NCBI GenBank assembly: GCA_949300515.1
Contig: CASGEP010000008.1
Coordinates: 33,310 to 97,309 of the forward strand
Source of the DNA: an uncultured bacterium
Lineage (GTDB): Bacteria; Cyanobacteriota; Vampirovibrionia; Gastranaerophilales; Gastranaerophilaceae
DNA length: 64,000 bases
Direction: 5' to 3'
Shown here: piece after piece, positions 46,805 through 56,043 of the stretch
How the letters are laid out: the number at the start of each line of letters is the position of its first letter
Numbering within the stretch: the stretch's first letter is position 1
Notes under the pieces: model-generated
Databases searched by the model: none
Told to the model about the DNA's origin: nothing
Seen by the model: the letters and a program-made list of their open reading frames with translations, nothing else
Made by a program: the position numbers and the translations under genes

Positions 46805-48239
46805 TAAAATTTATTTTACGCTGTTGATATTCATTTTTATCTTGGCGTTTTGTCTGCGCCTTGATATGTATATCTTCAACCGCTCTTTCTGGTTTGATGA
46901 AGCGGCGCTTGCGCTGAATGTCACGGACGGGAGTTTTTTTGATTTGTTTTGCAAACTTAAATACTACCAGAGCGCACCTGCGATGTTTCTTTTTGAAACT
47001 AAAATTTTAACGGCGTTTTTTGGCACTTCCGAGCGTATTTTTCGCCTTATTCCGTTTTTGTGCTCGCTGTTTGTTCTGCCGCTTTTTTATATTTTTTCAA
47101 AATACTTTTTATACAGCCGCGCAGCAAGGCTTTTGGCGCTGTTTTTGTTTGCAATAAATACAAATTTAATCTACTACTCGGGCGAATTTAAACCCTATGC
47201 GCTTGATGTCTTTGCGCTTGTTTCCCTTCCGCTTCTGATTTTAATGTTCAAGTTCAAACGCCCGATACTTTTGGGGTTAATTTTTGCACTTTTCCCCTGG
47301 TATTCATACGCCTCGGGTCTTGTGGAGTTTGCCCTTGCGATTGTGCTTTTTTTCTATGTTTTAAAAAACAAAAAACAAATAAAAAACTTTCTGCTTTTTC
47401 TTTTGCCTCAGGTTATAAACCTGTTGTTTTTTGCGCTGCATCTCGGTGCAATTGAGAGCACGCGCGTATTTATGGCAAAAATATGGTCATGGGGCTACAT
47501 TCAAAGTGATTTTTCAAACTTTATCACATTATTCCTTGAAAATATTTTCTATACTTTTCACCCCTACAAAATTGTACCAAAAGCCCTTCCCATGCTGCTT
47601 CCCGTAGTTTTTGGGGTTTTGTGCACAGCGGGCGCGGTTTTAATTTTCAAAAAAAATAAGTTTAAATTTTGGCTGCTTTTAAGCCCTTATTTTGTCGTAT
47701 TATTTTTTGCCTGCTTTGGAATTTACCCTTTTTATGACAGAATGACACTGTTTTTAACGCCTGTATATCTCATACTTTTCTCAAAACCCTTTGAAAAATT
47801 CCTGAAAAAGCCCGCAGGAATTGTTTTTCTTGTTCTTTTTTCGGCTGTGTCGGTTTATCCCGCCGCACTTTCGCAAATTAATATGAAAAACCTTCCCTCA
47901 AAGGATCTTGCGATATTTTTAAAACTCAAAGAAAAATACAAAAAGGGCGATGTAATACTGCTTGATGAAACGTCGACCCCGCAGTATATATACTATTCAA
48001 GAAGATACAATTTCAGCGCTCAGAATGTTTTGACAGAGAAAATGACAAAGGATTCTTACGGATATTTAATCTACCTTAATTCCCTCGATAAAAATAAAAA
48101 CTACTGGTTTGTGCGCTCGGGCATAAGATTTCCAAACACCATAGACACAAGGGATGCTATAGAGTTTTTTGGGCGCGACAGAGAAAAATTTATCCGCTAT
48201 AATGAAGGAAAAACGGATTTGTACTATGTCGGAAAATAA
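46782..48239 (+). CDS. GT-C fold glycosyltransferase (ArnT/PMT-like) membrane protein
   Basis: 485 residues with about ten transmembrane helices and the GT-C acidic motif in the first periplasmic loop (FNRSFWFDEAALALNV, about residues 28-43), plus YYSGEFKPYALDVFALVSLP, typical of ArnT/dolichyl-mannosyltransferase-like enzymes. It ends with a soluble domain (SKDLAIFLKLKEKYKKGDVI...). It probably transfers a sugar from a polyprenyl carrier on the outer face of the membrane. Overlaps the preceding and following genes. Confidence 0.78.
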   Translation: MKEILKNNKIYFTLLIFIFILAFCLRLDMYIFNRSFWFDEAALALNVTDGSFFDLFCKLKYYQSAPAMFLFETKILTAFFGTSERIFRLIPFLCSLFVLPLFYIFSKYFLYSRAARLLALFLFAINTNLIYYSGEFKPYALDVFALVSLPLLILMFKFKRPILLGLIFALFPWYSYASGLVEFALAIVLFFYVLKNKKQIKNFLLFLLPQVINLLFFALHLGAIESTRVFMAKIWSWGYIQSDFSNFITLFLENIFYTFHPYKIVPKALPMLLPVVFGVLCTAGAVLIFKKNKFKFWLLLSPYFVVLFFACFGIYPFYDRMTLFLTPVYLILFSKPFEKFLKKPAGIVFLVLFSAVSVYPAALSQINMKNLPSKDLAIFLKLKEKYKKGDVILLDETSTPQYIYYSRRYNFSAQNVLTEKMTKDSYGYLIYLNSLDKNKNYWFVRSGIRFPNTIDTRDAIEFFGRDREKFIRYNEGKTDLYYVGK

Positions 48240-49023
48240 TTTTACTGAAATAACCTCTCTAAACAATGAACTTATAAAAGATACGGTAAAGCTGCAGCAG
48301 AAAAAATACCGCACCCAAAGCTCTCTTATGCTTCTTGAGGGTGAAAAGTCCGTATTCGGGGCGCTTGAAGAAAATATCGGGCTTAAGTATATTTTTTGCA
48401 GCAACGAAATTTTACTGAATAAATTTCCCAAAACGGATAATGTAAAGTTTTGCAAAGTTAATGAAAAGGTTATGGCAAAGCTCTCCACCACAAAAAGCCC
48501 GACAAATGTCCTTGCCGTGGCATACGCCCCGAAATACAGCCTTTCTGACGTCCTTCAAAAGGACAGAATAGTATTGATAGATAACATAAAAGATGCCGGG
48601 AATCTGGGCACAATAATAAGAAGCGCCTGTGCGCTGAATATGGAAGCCATCCTGCTTTTTGGCGAATGCACGGATGAATATTCATCGAAAGTTATCCGCT
48701 CGAGCGCGGGAAATATCTTTAAAATCCCGATAGCCCGACTGGAGAGGGACATTTGTGCATTGAATAAGCTCAGAGAAAGTCATAAAATAATATCAACGGT
48801 TGCACCGTTTGGCACATGGGGTAAAAAAGCTCTGCAGTGCAATGAAATAACCTATCCAAAGTCGTTTGTGCTGGCGCTTGGTTCGGAAGCGTCCGGCTTG
48901 AGCGATGAAATATTAAATAATACAGATATCTACACTACGCTGAAGATGGCAAATGACGTAGAATCGCTGAATATAGCAGTGTTTGCGGGAATAATTTTTT
49001 ATATTATAAATTCAAAAAATTAA
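48226..49023 (+). CDS. SpoU/TrmH family RNA 2'-O-methyltransferase
   Basis: About 265 residues from ATG 48226 (earlier in-frame ATGs exist within the preceding gene; this one gives the family-like start NNFTEITSLNNELIKDTVKL). It has an N-terminal substrate-binding domain (MLLEGEKSVFGALEEN) and a C-terminal trefoil-knot SPOUT domain with IDNIKDAGNLGTIIRSACAL, LALGSEASGLSDEIL and LNIAVFAGIIFY. It methylates ribose in tRNA or rRNA; the target is unknown. Overlaps the GT-C gene by 14 nt. Confidence 0.9.
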   Translation: MSENNFTEITSLNNELIKDTVKLQQKKYRTQSSLMLLEGEKSVFGALEENIGLKYIFCSNEILLNKFPKTDNVKFCKVNEKVMAKLSTTKSPTNVLAVAYAPKYSLSDVLQKDRIVLIDNIKDAGNLGTIIRSACALNMEAILLFGECTDEYSSKVIRSSAGNIFKIPIARLERDICALNKLRESHKIISTVAPFGTWGKKALQCNEITYPKSFVLALGSEASGLSDEILNNTDIYTTLKMANDVESLNIAVFAGIIFYIINSKN

Positions 49024-49035
49024 TCAAATTACTTA

Positions 49036-49064
49036 TTGCTATGACAAAAAATTTGTGCTAGAAT
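49036..49064 (+). promoter_or_regulatory. Promoter of the small protein-gpsA operon
   Basis: TTGCTA (49036-49041), 17-bp spacer, TAGAAT (49059-49064), then a GAAAGGAG ribosome site before ATG 49103. Confidence 0.6.
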
Positions 49065-49102
49065 TGTCCCGTTGAGCTAATGTTGAAAGGAGCCTTTAAC
49101 TG

Positions 49103-49291
49103 ATGAAAATAGCACCCATTATGTTAAATTACGGTAAAAAGAATGCTATTTCTACGAAAGGTCAGTCTGTGCTTCAACATAAAGCTCCCATGGTGCGTAA
49201 TTATTCAGGTAATCCTTGCCAAGATTTGGCTTATGCGAGCATGTTTGACAAGAAAATTGCTCAAGATTTAAAATTAATGGGATTGATTTAA
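49103..49291 (+). CDS. Small protein with MKIxPI N-terminus
   Basis: 62 residues, MKIAPIMLNYGKKNAISTKG followed by a basic middle and an amphipathic C-terminal helix (FDKKIAQDLKLMGLI). It has its own promoter and a strong Shine-Dalgarno site, and its stop is 3 nt before the gpsA ATG, so it is expressed and coupled with gpsA. The N-terminus resembles the starts of the proteins at 31.8 and 32.7 kb. Function unknown. Confidence 0.7.
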   Translation: MKIAPIMLNYGKKNAISTKGQSVLQHKAPMVRNYSGNPCQDLAYASMFDKKIAQDLKLMGLI

Positions 49292-49294
49292 TAA

Positions 49295-50302
49295 ATGAAA
49301 CTTGCTGTTTTAGGCTTAGGTTGTTGGGGTTTGGTTTTAACAAAGCTTTTAACGCCAAAGTTTGACGATGTTTGGGGCTGGTCCAGAAAACAGGACTTGT
49401 CGCAGGATCTTTTAAAAGAAAAAAAATCCAAAACGCCTTTTGTTGTGGAACTTGATAAGAGGGTTAATATAACGCATAACTTAAAAGAGGCAATCGAAGG
49501 CGCGGATATAATTCTGCTTGTGGTATCAACAAGCGCGATAAGAAGCGTGTGCGAACAGCTGAAAGAAGCGGGAATTAAAAATAATCAAATATTAACAAAT
49601 ACCTCAAAAGGGCTTGAATTGCCCTCGCTTAAGCGTATGAGCGAAGTTATACGGGAAGTTTTACCCGGGCAAAAGCTTGCCATACTCTCGGGACCTACTC
49701 TTGCGCGTGAAGTGCTTGAGGGGCAGCCGACAGCGGCTTGTGTGGCTTCTTATGACATTGAGGTCGCAAAATTTGTACAGGAACACCTGAGCGTTGATAC
49801 CAAATTCAGACTCTACACCAATACGGACGTTGCGGGAGTAGAGTTCGGAGGAAGTTTAAAAAACGTCATCGCAATTGCTGCGGGGTTTTTATCCGAGTTA
49901 AAAATGGGCGACAACGCAAAAGGTGCCATTTTAACACGCGGCATGGCAGAAATCGTACGCGTGGGCACGGCGCTGGGCGCTGACGCTTCAACGTTCTGGG
50001 GTTTATCCGGAATGGGCGATTTAATTGCAACCTGTTCAAGTCCGCTAAGCCGCAATCACACCGTGGGGCGCATGCTGGCACAGGGCAAAAAAATTGAAGA
50101 TATTTTATCCGAACTCGGCTCGGTTGCGGAAGGGGTAAAGACATCAAAAGCAATTTGCGAGCTGTCGGAAAAGCTCAATATAGATACCCCAATCTCTCAT
50201 GCTATCTACAAAGCCGTTTACTCGAGCGAAAACTCAAAAGAAATATTTATGAATTTAATGCTCAGAAGCCTAAAAGCGGAAGAAACTTTCAGTAAAAGAT
50301 AA
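49295..50302 (+). CDS. gpsA: Glycerol-3-phosphate dehydrogenase [NAD(P)+]
   Basis: 335-residue GpsA, which makes sn-glycerol-3-phosphate from dihydroxyacetone phosphate for phospholipid synthesis. N-terminal Rossmann motif LAVLGLGCWGLVLTKLL, NTSKGLELPSLKRMSEV, LSGPTLAREVLEGQPTA, and the catalytic lysine region GVEFGGSLKNVIAIAAGFLS and GLSGMGDLIATCSSPLSRN. The glycine-rich loop has Cys/Trp where GAWGT is usual. Complete; last gene before the integrated element. Confidence 0.95.
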   Translation: MKLAVLGLGCWGLVLTKLLTPKFDDVWGWSRKQDLSQDLLKEKKSKTPFVVELDKRVNITHNLKEAIEGADIILLVVSTSAIRSVCEQLKEAGIKNNQILTNTSKGLELPSLKRMSEVIREVLPGQKLAILSGPTLAREVLEGQPTAACVASYDIEVAKFVQEHLSVDTKFRLYTNTDVAGVEFGGSLKNVIAIAAGFLSELKMGDNAKGAILTRGMAEIVRVGTALGADASTFWGLSGMGDLIATCSSPLSRNHTVGRMLAQGKKIEDILSELGSVAEGVKTSKAICELSEKLNIDTPISHAIYKAVYSSENSKEIFMNLMLRSLKAEETFSKR

Positions 50303-50361
50303 CTTTTATAAAAGGTAATTTTTACGGAGCATTTTTTAGGTCTTATATAAAATCAGACATT

Positions 50362-50383
50362 AAAAAAGAGGGCTTGTGCCCTC
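50362..50383 (-). terminator. Bidirectional terminator; original tRNA-Glu terminator
   Basis: GAGGGC / GCCCTC stem with a TTGT loop (50368-50383), followed on the minus strand by TTTTTT. Reading leftward it lies 9 nt beyond the 11-bp copy of the tRNA 3' end at 50392-50402, exactly where a tRNA terminator belongs. It also ends gpsA transcripts coming from the left. Confidence 0.8.
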
Positions 50384-50391
50384 ATTTGTTG

Positions 50392-50402
50392 TATGGTACC
50401 CC
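50392..50402. repeat. Left attachment-site repeat of the integrated element
   Basis: TATGGTACCCC, identical to 60468-60478, which covers the 3' end of tRNA-Glu plus two adjacent bases. It is taken as the left end of the element. Confidence 0.75.
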
Positions 50403-50538
50403 ATATTGAGAAAAATTCGAAACAAATCGTTCTTGAATTGTACCAATTGTATGAATTAAGAAATGTTGCTTAGATACTAAAAAATTAAATATGTAAAATA
50501 ATATATTTTTAATATAATATTTAGTTGAAAGGAATTAA

Positions 50539-51129
50539 ATGAAAAACCGATTAAATAATTTAATAAGATGGATTTTATTCTTCATTGCATACTACCCTTT
50601 GTTTCTAATATTGCTAATCCAAAATTCAAAACTAATTGATAGGGTTTTTAGTTGTAATTTTGTTAATTTTAAATTTGTAGAATTGAATGATCCTTTTTTA
50701 TGGGGAATTAGTCTGGGGTTGATAATTTTTATAACAATTATTATATTCCTAAAATTTCAAGCAAATACAAACACGATACAGTATAAAGTTTTGTCTGTGA
50801 AGGATATTTCTCACGAAACTTTAAATTATATATTAACATATTTAATAGCCTTTTTGTCTTTAGATATGAATAGTCCTAAAACTATTTTATCTATTATAAT
50901 ATTACTTTTTATAATAGGTGTTATCTACATAAATTCTAATATGCTATATGTAAATCCAATATTACAATTATTAGGTTATTCTATATATGAATTAAGTACA
51001 ACAAGGTATGGCACAGATGAAGAATATAAAATTATCGCAATTTCTGAAATTGGAAAGATTAAAAAATGCGAATATATTGATATATCATTGGTAAATGAAG
51101 GTGTTAAAAATATATATTTTGTAAAATAA
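50539..51129 (+). CDS. kwaA: KwaA-like membrane protein (Kiwa system)
   Basis: 196 residues with four hydrophobic helices (IRWILFFIAYYPLFLILLI; LWGISLGLIIFITIIIFL; LNYILTYLIAFLSL; TILSIIILLFIIGVIYI) and a short C-terminal soluble part (LYVNPILQLLGYSIYELSTT...). Size, topology and position directly upstream of a DUF4868-like gene match KwaA, the membrane partner of the Kiwa anti-phage system, which senses phage attack at the envelope. The assignment rests on pattern and context, not on an alignment. A GAAAGGA site precedes the ATG. Confidence 0.65.
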   Translation: MKNRLNNLIRWILFFIAYYPLFLILLIQNSKLIDRVFSCNFVNFKFVELNDPFLWGISLGLIIFITIIIFLKFQANTNTIQYKVLSVKDISHETLNYILTYLIAFLSLDMNSPKTILSIIILLFIIGVIYINSNMLYVNPILQLLGYSIYELSTTRYGTDEEYKIIAISEIGKIKKCEYIDISLVNEGVKNIYFVK

Positions 51130-51203
51130 CTTAATAATAAGTTTAAACTCTTTTTTTATAGTATCATGAGCATGGAAGTTTTAATTATAGAGGGAAAGTT
51201 GTA

Positions 51204-52205
51204 TTGCCACATAATTTTTTATCATATGCAAATAGAATAAAAGAAATTGTTGAAACTGCAAATAGTCAGTAATTAATATTTTTTAAAAGAAAGAAAAGTG
51301 GTAGTACTTCAAAATATGAAGCTTATAATTTCGAGTTAGATCAAAACAGTATTGGTCAAAATCTAAAAAACATTGCAGTTTCAAGTGTTGAAATAAATAG
51401 AAGTTGTCAATTAAAAGCCTACACAATAGAACTTGACACAAATGAAAGAAATACTATATATGAAATTTCTTCAAGTGATGTAGGAAATTTTAGAAAGATT
51501 ATAGATGCAATGTCAGATAGCTCTCTTAACAGAATAAACGTAGCTACAACGGAAGATATTGATCCTAATTTTTATATATTGAATTTTGACAATAATGATG
51601 AACAAGTAATGGCATTTACTCATTATTCTCCTGCAACAACATTTAAGGGAAAATTGATTTTTAAAAACCAAGCTGAGATATATGATAAATGCCTATCAAT
51701 AGCTACATATGTTCATTGTTTATACTACAGGATAAAATTAGAAGATCAACAATATATAGAAAATGTTGTGATTTTTAAAAATGGCAAATCAAAATTTGAA
51801 CAAATTTTTGACTACAAAGAAGATTATAGGGCTAGGGCAACGGCAACAATTAGAGAACTTGAAAATTTGAATTTAATATCTAATGCAGATGCTTTTGAAT
51901 TAAAAGCAATGACTGATGAATATTTTATAAGAAAATTAGCTAAAATTAATCTTGAGAACAAAATAGAAATTGTTAGAAATAATTTTGAAAGTTTAGTACA
52001 AGCAAATAATGATTTTCAAGAATTAGGGGTACAAATAAATACCAATACTCGAACTATTTTAATACCTCATAATGCAGACAAAAATTATATAAGAAGTGTT
52101 TTATCTTTACTTAATACAGAACCAATGCAAAATTTAATATCACAAGCAAAGGTATTAATACCGGATAACAATACACCCGTTCAACAAAGATTATTTTTAG
52201 CCTAA
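51204..52205 (+). pseudogene. kwaB: KwaB-like DUF4868 protein with in-frame stop
   Basis: Read from TTG 51204 (AGGG 9 nt upstream), the frame would give 333 residues, the usual KwaB size, but TAA at 51270-51272 interrupts it after 22 codons. The frame is the same on both sides, and coding-like sequence continues (YEAYNFELDQNSIGQNLKNI...). The first ATG downstream is 51510, leaving 231 residues. The retained part has the DUF4868-like core: VVIFKNGKSKFEQIFDYKED and the helical IRELENLNLISNADAFELKA. KwaB is the DNA-binding effector of Kiwa. Function here is doubtful unless a truncated form works or the stop is an error. Converges with the NACHT gene (6 nt apart). Confidence 0.6.
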
Positions 52206-52211
52206 ATACAA

Positions 52212-55200
52212 TTATTTAATATAATCTTTTGTATACTTTTCGCATATTAAATCAATATATGTCTGGATATTAAATTGTTTTTTGTTTTTATATATGTATA
52301 TTGTTGACCAAAAGAAATTATATAATATAAAAATAACTATTGATGATATTAATGTCGTTATAAAAAACTTTTTTGTTAATTTTATAAGACATTTAAAATT
52401 TTTTAGAAAACAATTTAGAAGCTCTTTTATAATTTTATTTATTTGAAAAATTATTGGGTGATAAATTTTATAGCTATCAATATAGTCCATTTCATAAGCT
52501 AAATAACATAATATTGAAGTATAGTTTTCTCTTTTTAATGATTTTAAAATCAAATTTTGATTATCTTTTGTTATGTAATTTCTTATAAACCAATTATCAA
52601 GATATATAAATCTATGATTAAAATATTTTCGATTTATAGCATTTTCAATATTAACAAATGTATTACCAACAAAGCATATTATTTTTTTTATAGTTTTGTT
52701 TTTTAATTTTAATCTAAAAGTATCTATTCTCCAAATTACTGAATTACAGATACGACTAATATAAAAGATAAAATGTCTACTCAAAGTGTTTTTTAAAGGT
52801 ATAGATTTGATTAATTTTATTGAAAATTCTACTAAATCTTCATTATTTGGGCAATTTAAACAGTTTTGATATAAATCTAATAAGTAATCATTTCTTTTAT
52901 CTTTTTTATTTTTATCGAGAATTAAATTCATTAAACAATTTTTATACTCTCTCTTATTTTGATCGTCTATATCAATATAAAACATAGCATATATTATTGC
53001 TTTGTCGTCAGTATATTGAATTGATTTAAGGAACTCAATGATGGTATCTTTGAATTGAGTATGTTCCAATGCAATATGCCCTAACCAATTAATACATTCA
53101 AAATCATCGACATTATTTTTTATATGCTCTTTTAATATACTAACTGCTTGTGATATTATTTCTTCTGATTTTGCAATCATGCCTGTAACATAAGCTAAAC
53201 AAGGTAGATTGTCGTATAGATCATTATCAGCATCGGTTTTTACAGTATTAAATAATTCAATTATATAATCATTTTCTTTATACTTTGGATGTGCAAGCAT
53301 ACATAAAAGACTTTTTTGTACTTTTATAAATCGATTATCAAATAATATGATTTTTATAAATTCTTTTTGTTCTTCTATTGTAAAGCTTTCTAAAGTTTGT
53401 CTTAATTCTACGGAAGGAGATATAAAACCATTTTCTATATTTAAAACAAGTTCATCTAAACAATTATCATTTCTTGTTTCTAAATAAGTTTTTATGCTGA
53501 TGTTAATTTTATCAAAAAATGATATTGCAATCCCAACTTCTTTTAAAATATCTTCATTTGTTGTTTTATCTCTTAAAAATGATTTCAGTTTACCTGTAAA
53601 AATAGATTTATTTTCACCATATTGATTTGCTAATGCTTCATTTTGATAAAGTTTGTATAATCTATTAACATATTCAGAATTATTAGGAATTATATCAGAT
53701 AATATATCAATAACTCCTCTGACATACCACCCTTCTCTTTCTTTTTGATAGTCATATTTTATAGGATTTTCAATTCTTTCAATAAAAAAATCTATAGTTT
53801 TAATATCATCATAAGCACAACTTTTGAAAGCTTTTTGAAATAAATCATATGAATATTGTTTATTTCGTTCTTGATATATCTCAAATAAAAGATTTTTAAA
53901 TTTGATAGTATTATAATTTAAATTCGCCAGTTTATTTATATAGGTTGTAAATGGAGCTTTTTTATCTCTTTTTCTCCAAGCTTTTTCTAGTCTATTATAT
54001 AAAAGATTGCATAAACATTTTCTATCTGTATTATAAGTAACATTTGCCAAATCTAATAAATAAACAGAATCTTTATTTTTCTTATTTTCTTCAATTTCTT
54101 TATCATCAGTTAAATTATAATAATCTTTTGTTATATCAATAAATTTGTTTAATAATTTCTTTTTGTTATTTTTTGCAATATTCTTATACTCTCCTAATAT
54201 TTCACAACACAACAAAAAAGCTCGTTTTTGATACCATCCGGATGTTTTATCTTTAAACTTTAATATTCTATTAAAACATTTTATTTTTTCTTTATCAGAA
54301 ATGGTCTCTATGCCAAACCAAAATATTATCGTTTGTTTCCAATTGGCTGAGAAAATATTATATATGTCATTTTTGTAGTCTAAAAAATCATTAACAGTTC
54401 CTTTATTAGCGAGAAATAAAGCAGAATAATAATCTTCGAATAATTTGTGTACAAATTGATAACTATTTCCTATTGGAACTAGAAGCTGTAATTTTAATAG
54501 TTCACTACTTGGATTTATCTCATTATTGAGTTTTAAATTGTAGGCAATACTGCAAAGTTCTTCTAAAAGATGCTTTCTATTTACTTTGTCAATTAATTTT
54601 TCATCACATAAAACATCAAAAATTTGTTGTATAAAATCACTTTTTGAATGAATTACATTGATACTTTCTGGATTAGATTTATAAATTCTGCACAATAAAG
54701 CTAAAAATAATGGAGTTTTTGAAAGTGTGTAGAGATCATCTTTGCTTTTTATGGCACTATATAATTTATCTGCATTCGGTTTGCCTAAAAAGAACAGTAA
54801 ATATTCTAAAATCTGTTGAGTGCTAAATGCTTGAATATTTAATAAATCAAAATTGTTCAAGTACATTGAACTTGTATTTCTTGAAGCAATTATAATATTA
54901 AAGTTTAATTTGTTTCTAAATAATTCATTATTTAAGAGGTTTCGATAATTTCCACAATACTCATCTAATCCATCCAATAAAAGATAGAAGTCTTTATTAA
55001 CAGTATTATTAAGATTATTAGCTTGTATAATAACTTTAGTTTTTATATTGTCAATTTCAAAACCTGTTAAATATTTAATATATTCAAGTAAACCTCTTTG
55101 AGCATTTTCTTTTTGCCATAATCCAAAATCTTGTAAAGAGATAAAAATAGGCAATTTATCATTTTGGTATAAATCTTTATATAGCATCTTAAGAAATTGC

Positions 55201-55424
55201 GATTTTCCTTGTCCACCATTTCCTAGTATTGCCAATTTATTTTGTTCAGAAGCATTTAGTAATAAGTCTAGTATGTTATTGTAATGAACCGTTTTATTAG
55301 TATCATTAACAAATTCTGTTACGATATAAGACTTATCAAGTTCTTTTTCTGAAAAAAAGTCAAAAGATTTATTTTCTATATCTTTTTCAATATATTGTTT
55401 GAGATTTGCAATATTTTCATCCAT
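52212..55424 (-). CDS. NACHT-domain STAND NTPase with C-terminal membrane segment
   Basis: 1070 residues. A short N-terminal helix region is followed by NACHT: Walker A LGNGGQGKS (residues 67-75), Walker B FYLLLDGLDE (146-155), sensor-like NIIIASRNTS, and the winged-helix end YQFVHKLFEDYYSALFLANK. A long alpha-solenoid of irregular helical repeats follows (about 380-980), then a hydrophobic helix near 1025-1045 (FITTLISSIVIFILYNFF) and a short tail. Bacterial NACHT proteins of this layout are anti-phage sensors. Here no N-terminal nuclease or protease effector is present, so the membrane helix may be the effector. A TATAAT 6 nt before ATG suggests a leaderless mRNA. Confidence 0.8.
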   Translation of the reverse strand: MDENIANLKQYIEKDIENKSFDFFSEKELDKSYIVTEFVNDTNKTVHYNNILDLLLNASEQNKLAILGNGGQGKSQFLKMLYKDLYQNDKLPIFISLQDFGLWQKENAQRGLLEYIKYLTGFEIDNIKTKVIIQANNLNNTVNKDFYLLLDGLDEYCGNYRNLLNNELFRNKLNFNIIIASRNTSSMYLNNFDLLNIQAFSTQQILEYLLFFLGKPNADKLYSAIKSKDDLYTLSKTPLFLALLCRIYKSNPESINVIHSKSDFIQQIFDVLCDEKLIDKVNRKHLLEELCSIAYNLKLNNEINPSSELLKLQLLVPIGNSYQFVHKLFEDYYSALFLANKGTVNDFLDYKNDIYNIFSANWKQTIIFWFGIETISDKEKIKCFNRILKFKDKTSGWYQKRAFLLCCEILGEYKNIAKNNKKKLLNKFIDITKDYYNLTDDKEIEENKKNKDSVYLLDLANVTYNTDRKCLCNLLYNRLEKAWRKRDKKAPFTTYINKLANLNYNTIKFKNLLFEIYQERNKQYSYDLFQKAFKSCAYDDIKTIDFFIERIENPIKYDYQKEREGWYVRGVIDILSDIIPNNSEYVNRLYKLYQNEALANQYGENKSIFTGKLKSFLRDKTTNEDILKEVGIAISFFDKINISIKTYLETRNDNCLDELVLNIENGFISPSVELRQTLESFTIEEQKEFIKIILFDNRFIKVQKSLLCMLAHPKYKENDYIIELFNTVKTDADNDLYDNLPCLAYVTGMIAKSEEIISQAVSILKEHIKNNVDDFECINWLGHIALEHTQFKDTIIEFLKSIQYTDDKAIIYAMFYIDIDDQNKREYKNCLMNLILDKNKKDKRNDYLLDLYQNCLNCPNNEDLVEFSIKLIKSIPLKNTLSRHFIFYISRICNSVIWRIDTFRLKLKNKTIKKIICFVGNTFVNIENAINRKYFNHRFIYLDNWFIRNYITKDNQNLILKSLKRENYTSILCYLAYEMDYIDSYKIYHPIIFQINKIIKELLNCFLKNFKCLIKLTKKFFITTLISSIVIFILYNFFWSTIYIYKNKKQFNIQTYIDLICEKYTKDYIK

Positions 55425-55501
55425 AAATGAATTATACTTTAAACAAACTGTCTATAAAATTATGTTATAATCAAATTAATATTAGTAACAGGCATGAAAT
55501 A
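55425..55501. promoter_or_regulatory. Divergent promoters of NACHT and zinc-ribbon genes
   Basis: Leftward TATAAT at 55436-55431 ends 6 nt from the NACHT ATG; rightward TATAAT at 55466-55471 serves the zinc-ribbon gene. The -35 regions are weak, and the two may compete or share a regulator. Confidence 0.5.
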
Positions 55502-55702
55502 ATGAATAAATACTGTCCAAAATGTAGAACTGAAAATCTTGCTATAGTTAATGCTTCCGAATGGAATAAAAGTGATCCTATTGAACCGACAGAAATAATT
55601 ATAGATTTTGAATGTATAGAATGTGAAAATAAATATTCTCAAAAAATAATTTTTAATTCTTTAAGTAAATATTTAAGCTTTTTGGATGGTTATAAATATT
55701 AA
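55502..55702 (+). CDS. Small zinc-ribbon protein
   Basis: 66 residues from ATG 55502 (MNKYCPKCRTENLAIVNASE): CPKC and CIEC pairs form a zinc ribbon, followed by NKYSQKIIFNSLSKYLSFLD. A longer frame from 55427 would begin almost at the divergent NACHT start and before the promoter, so it is rejected. Possibly an accessory or regulatory partner of the NACHT NTPase, whose start it faces; that is inference from position only. Its stop overlaps the convergent XRE gene by 4 nt. Confidence 0.6.
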   Translation: MNKYCPKCRTENLAIVNASEWNKSDPIEPTEIIIDFECIECENKYSQKIIFNSLSKYLSFLDGYKY

Positions 55703-56019
55703 TCTATAATCCCGCTCAAAACTTTATAAGCCAGTTTTATTTCCTCATCTGTTGCTTTGTTTAGCATTGTTTGGATGTCTTGCAGGAGTTCTTTTGTATC
55801 TTTCTGATGATTAAACATATAAAGTTTATAAGGCTCAACATTTAGTGCTTTAGCAATCTTTTCTAAATTATCATCTGTGGGGTGAAAATGTCCGCTTTCA
55901 ATTTTACTTATACTAGAAGCTCCTATTTCAGTTAATTCTGATAAATCTTCTTGTGTTAAGTTCTTTGCAATTCTTATTTCTCTAATTCTTTTCCCTAAAA
56001 GTTTCTTTAATTCAGACAT
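55699..56019 (-). CDS. XRE-family transcriptional regulator
   Basis: 106 residues. The N-terminal lambda-repressor-type helix-turn-helix is textbook: LGKRIREIRIAKNLTQEDLS, ELTEIGASSISKIESGHFHP, TDDNLEKIAKALNVEPYKLY. A short helical C-terminus may dimerise. It probably controls genes of the element, binding palindromes in the 157-bp gap to its right. AGGTGAAAAATG provides the ribosome site. Confidence 0.9.
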   Translation of the reverse strand: MSELKKLLGKRIREIRIAKNLTQEDLSELTEIGASSISKIESGHFHPTDDNLEKIAKALNVEPYKLYMFNHQKDTKELLQDIQTMLNKATDEEIKLAYKVLSGIID

Positions 56020-56043
56020 TTTTCACCTCACAATATATTCTTT

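Noticed and set aside
52212..55424. Avs-type protein with N-terminal effector
   Set aside because: Only about 50 residues precede the NACHT domain, too few for a nuclease or protease domain.
55427..55702. Longer 91-residue version of the zinc-ribbon protein
   Set aside because: Its start lies 3 nt from the divergent NACHT start and upstream of the likely -10 element; the ATG at 55502 begins right at the zinc ribbon.
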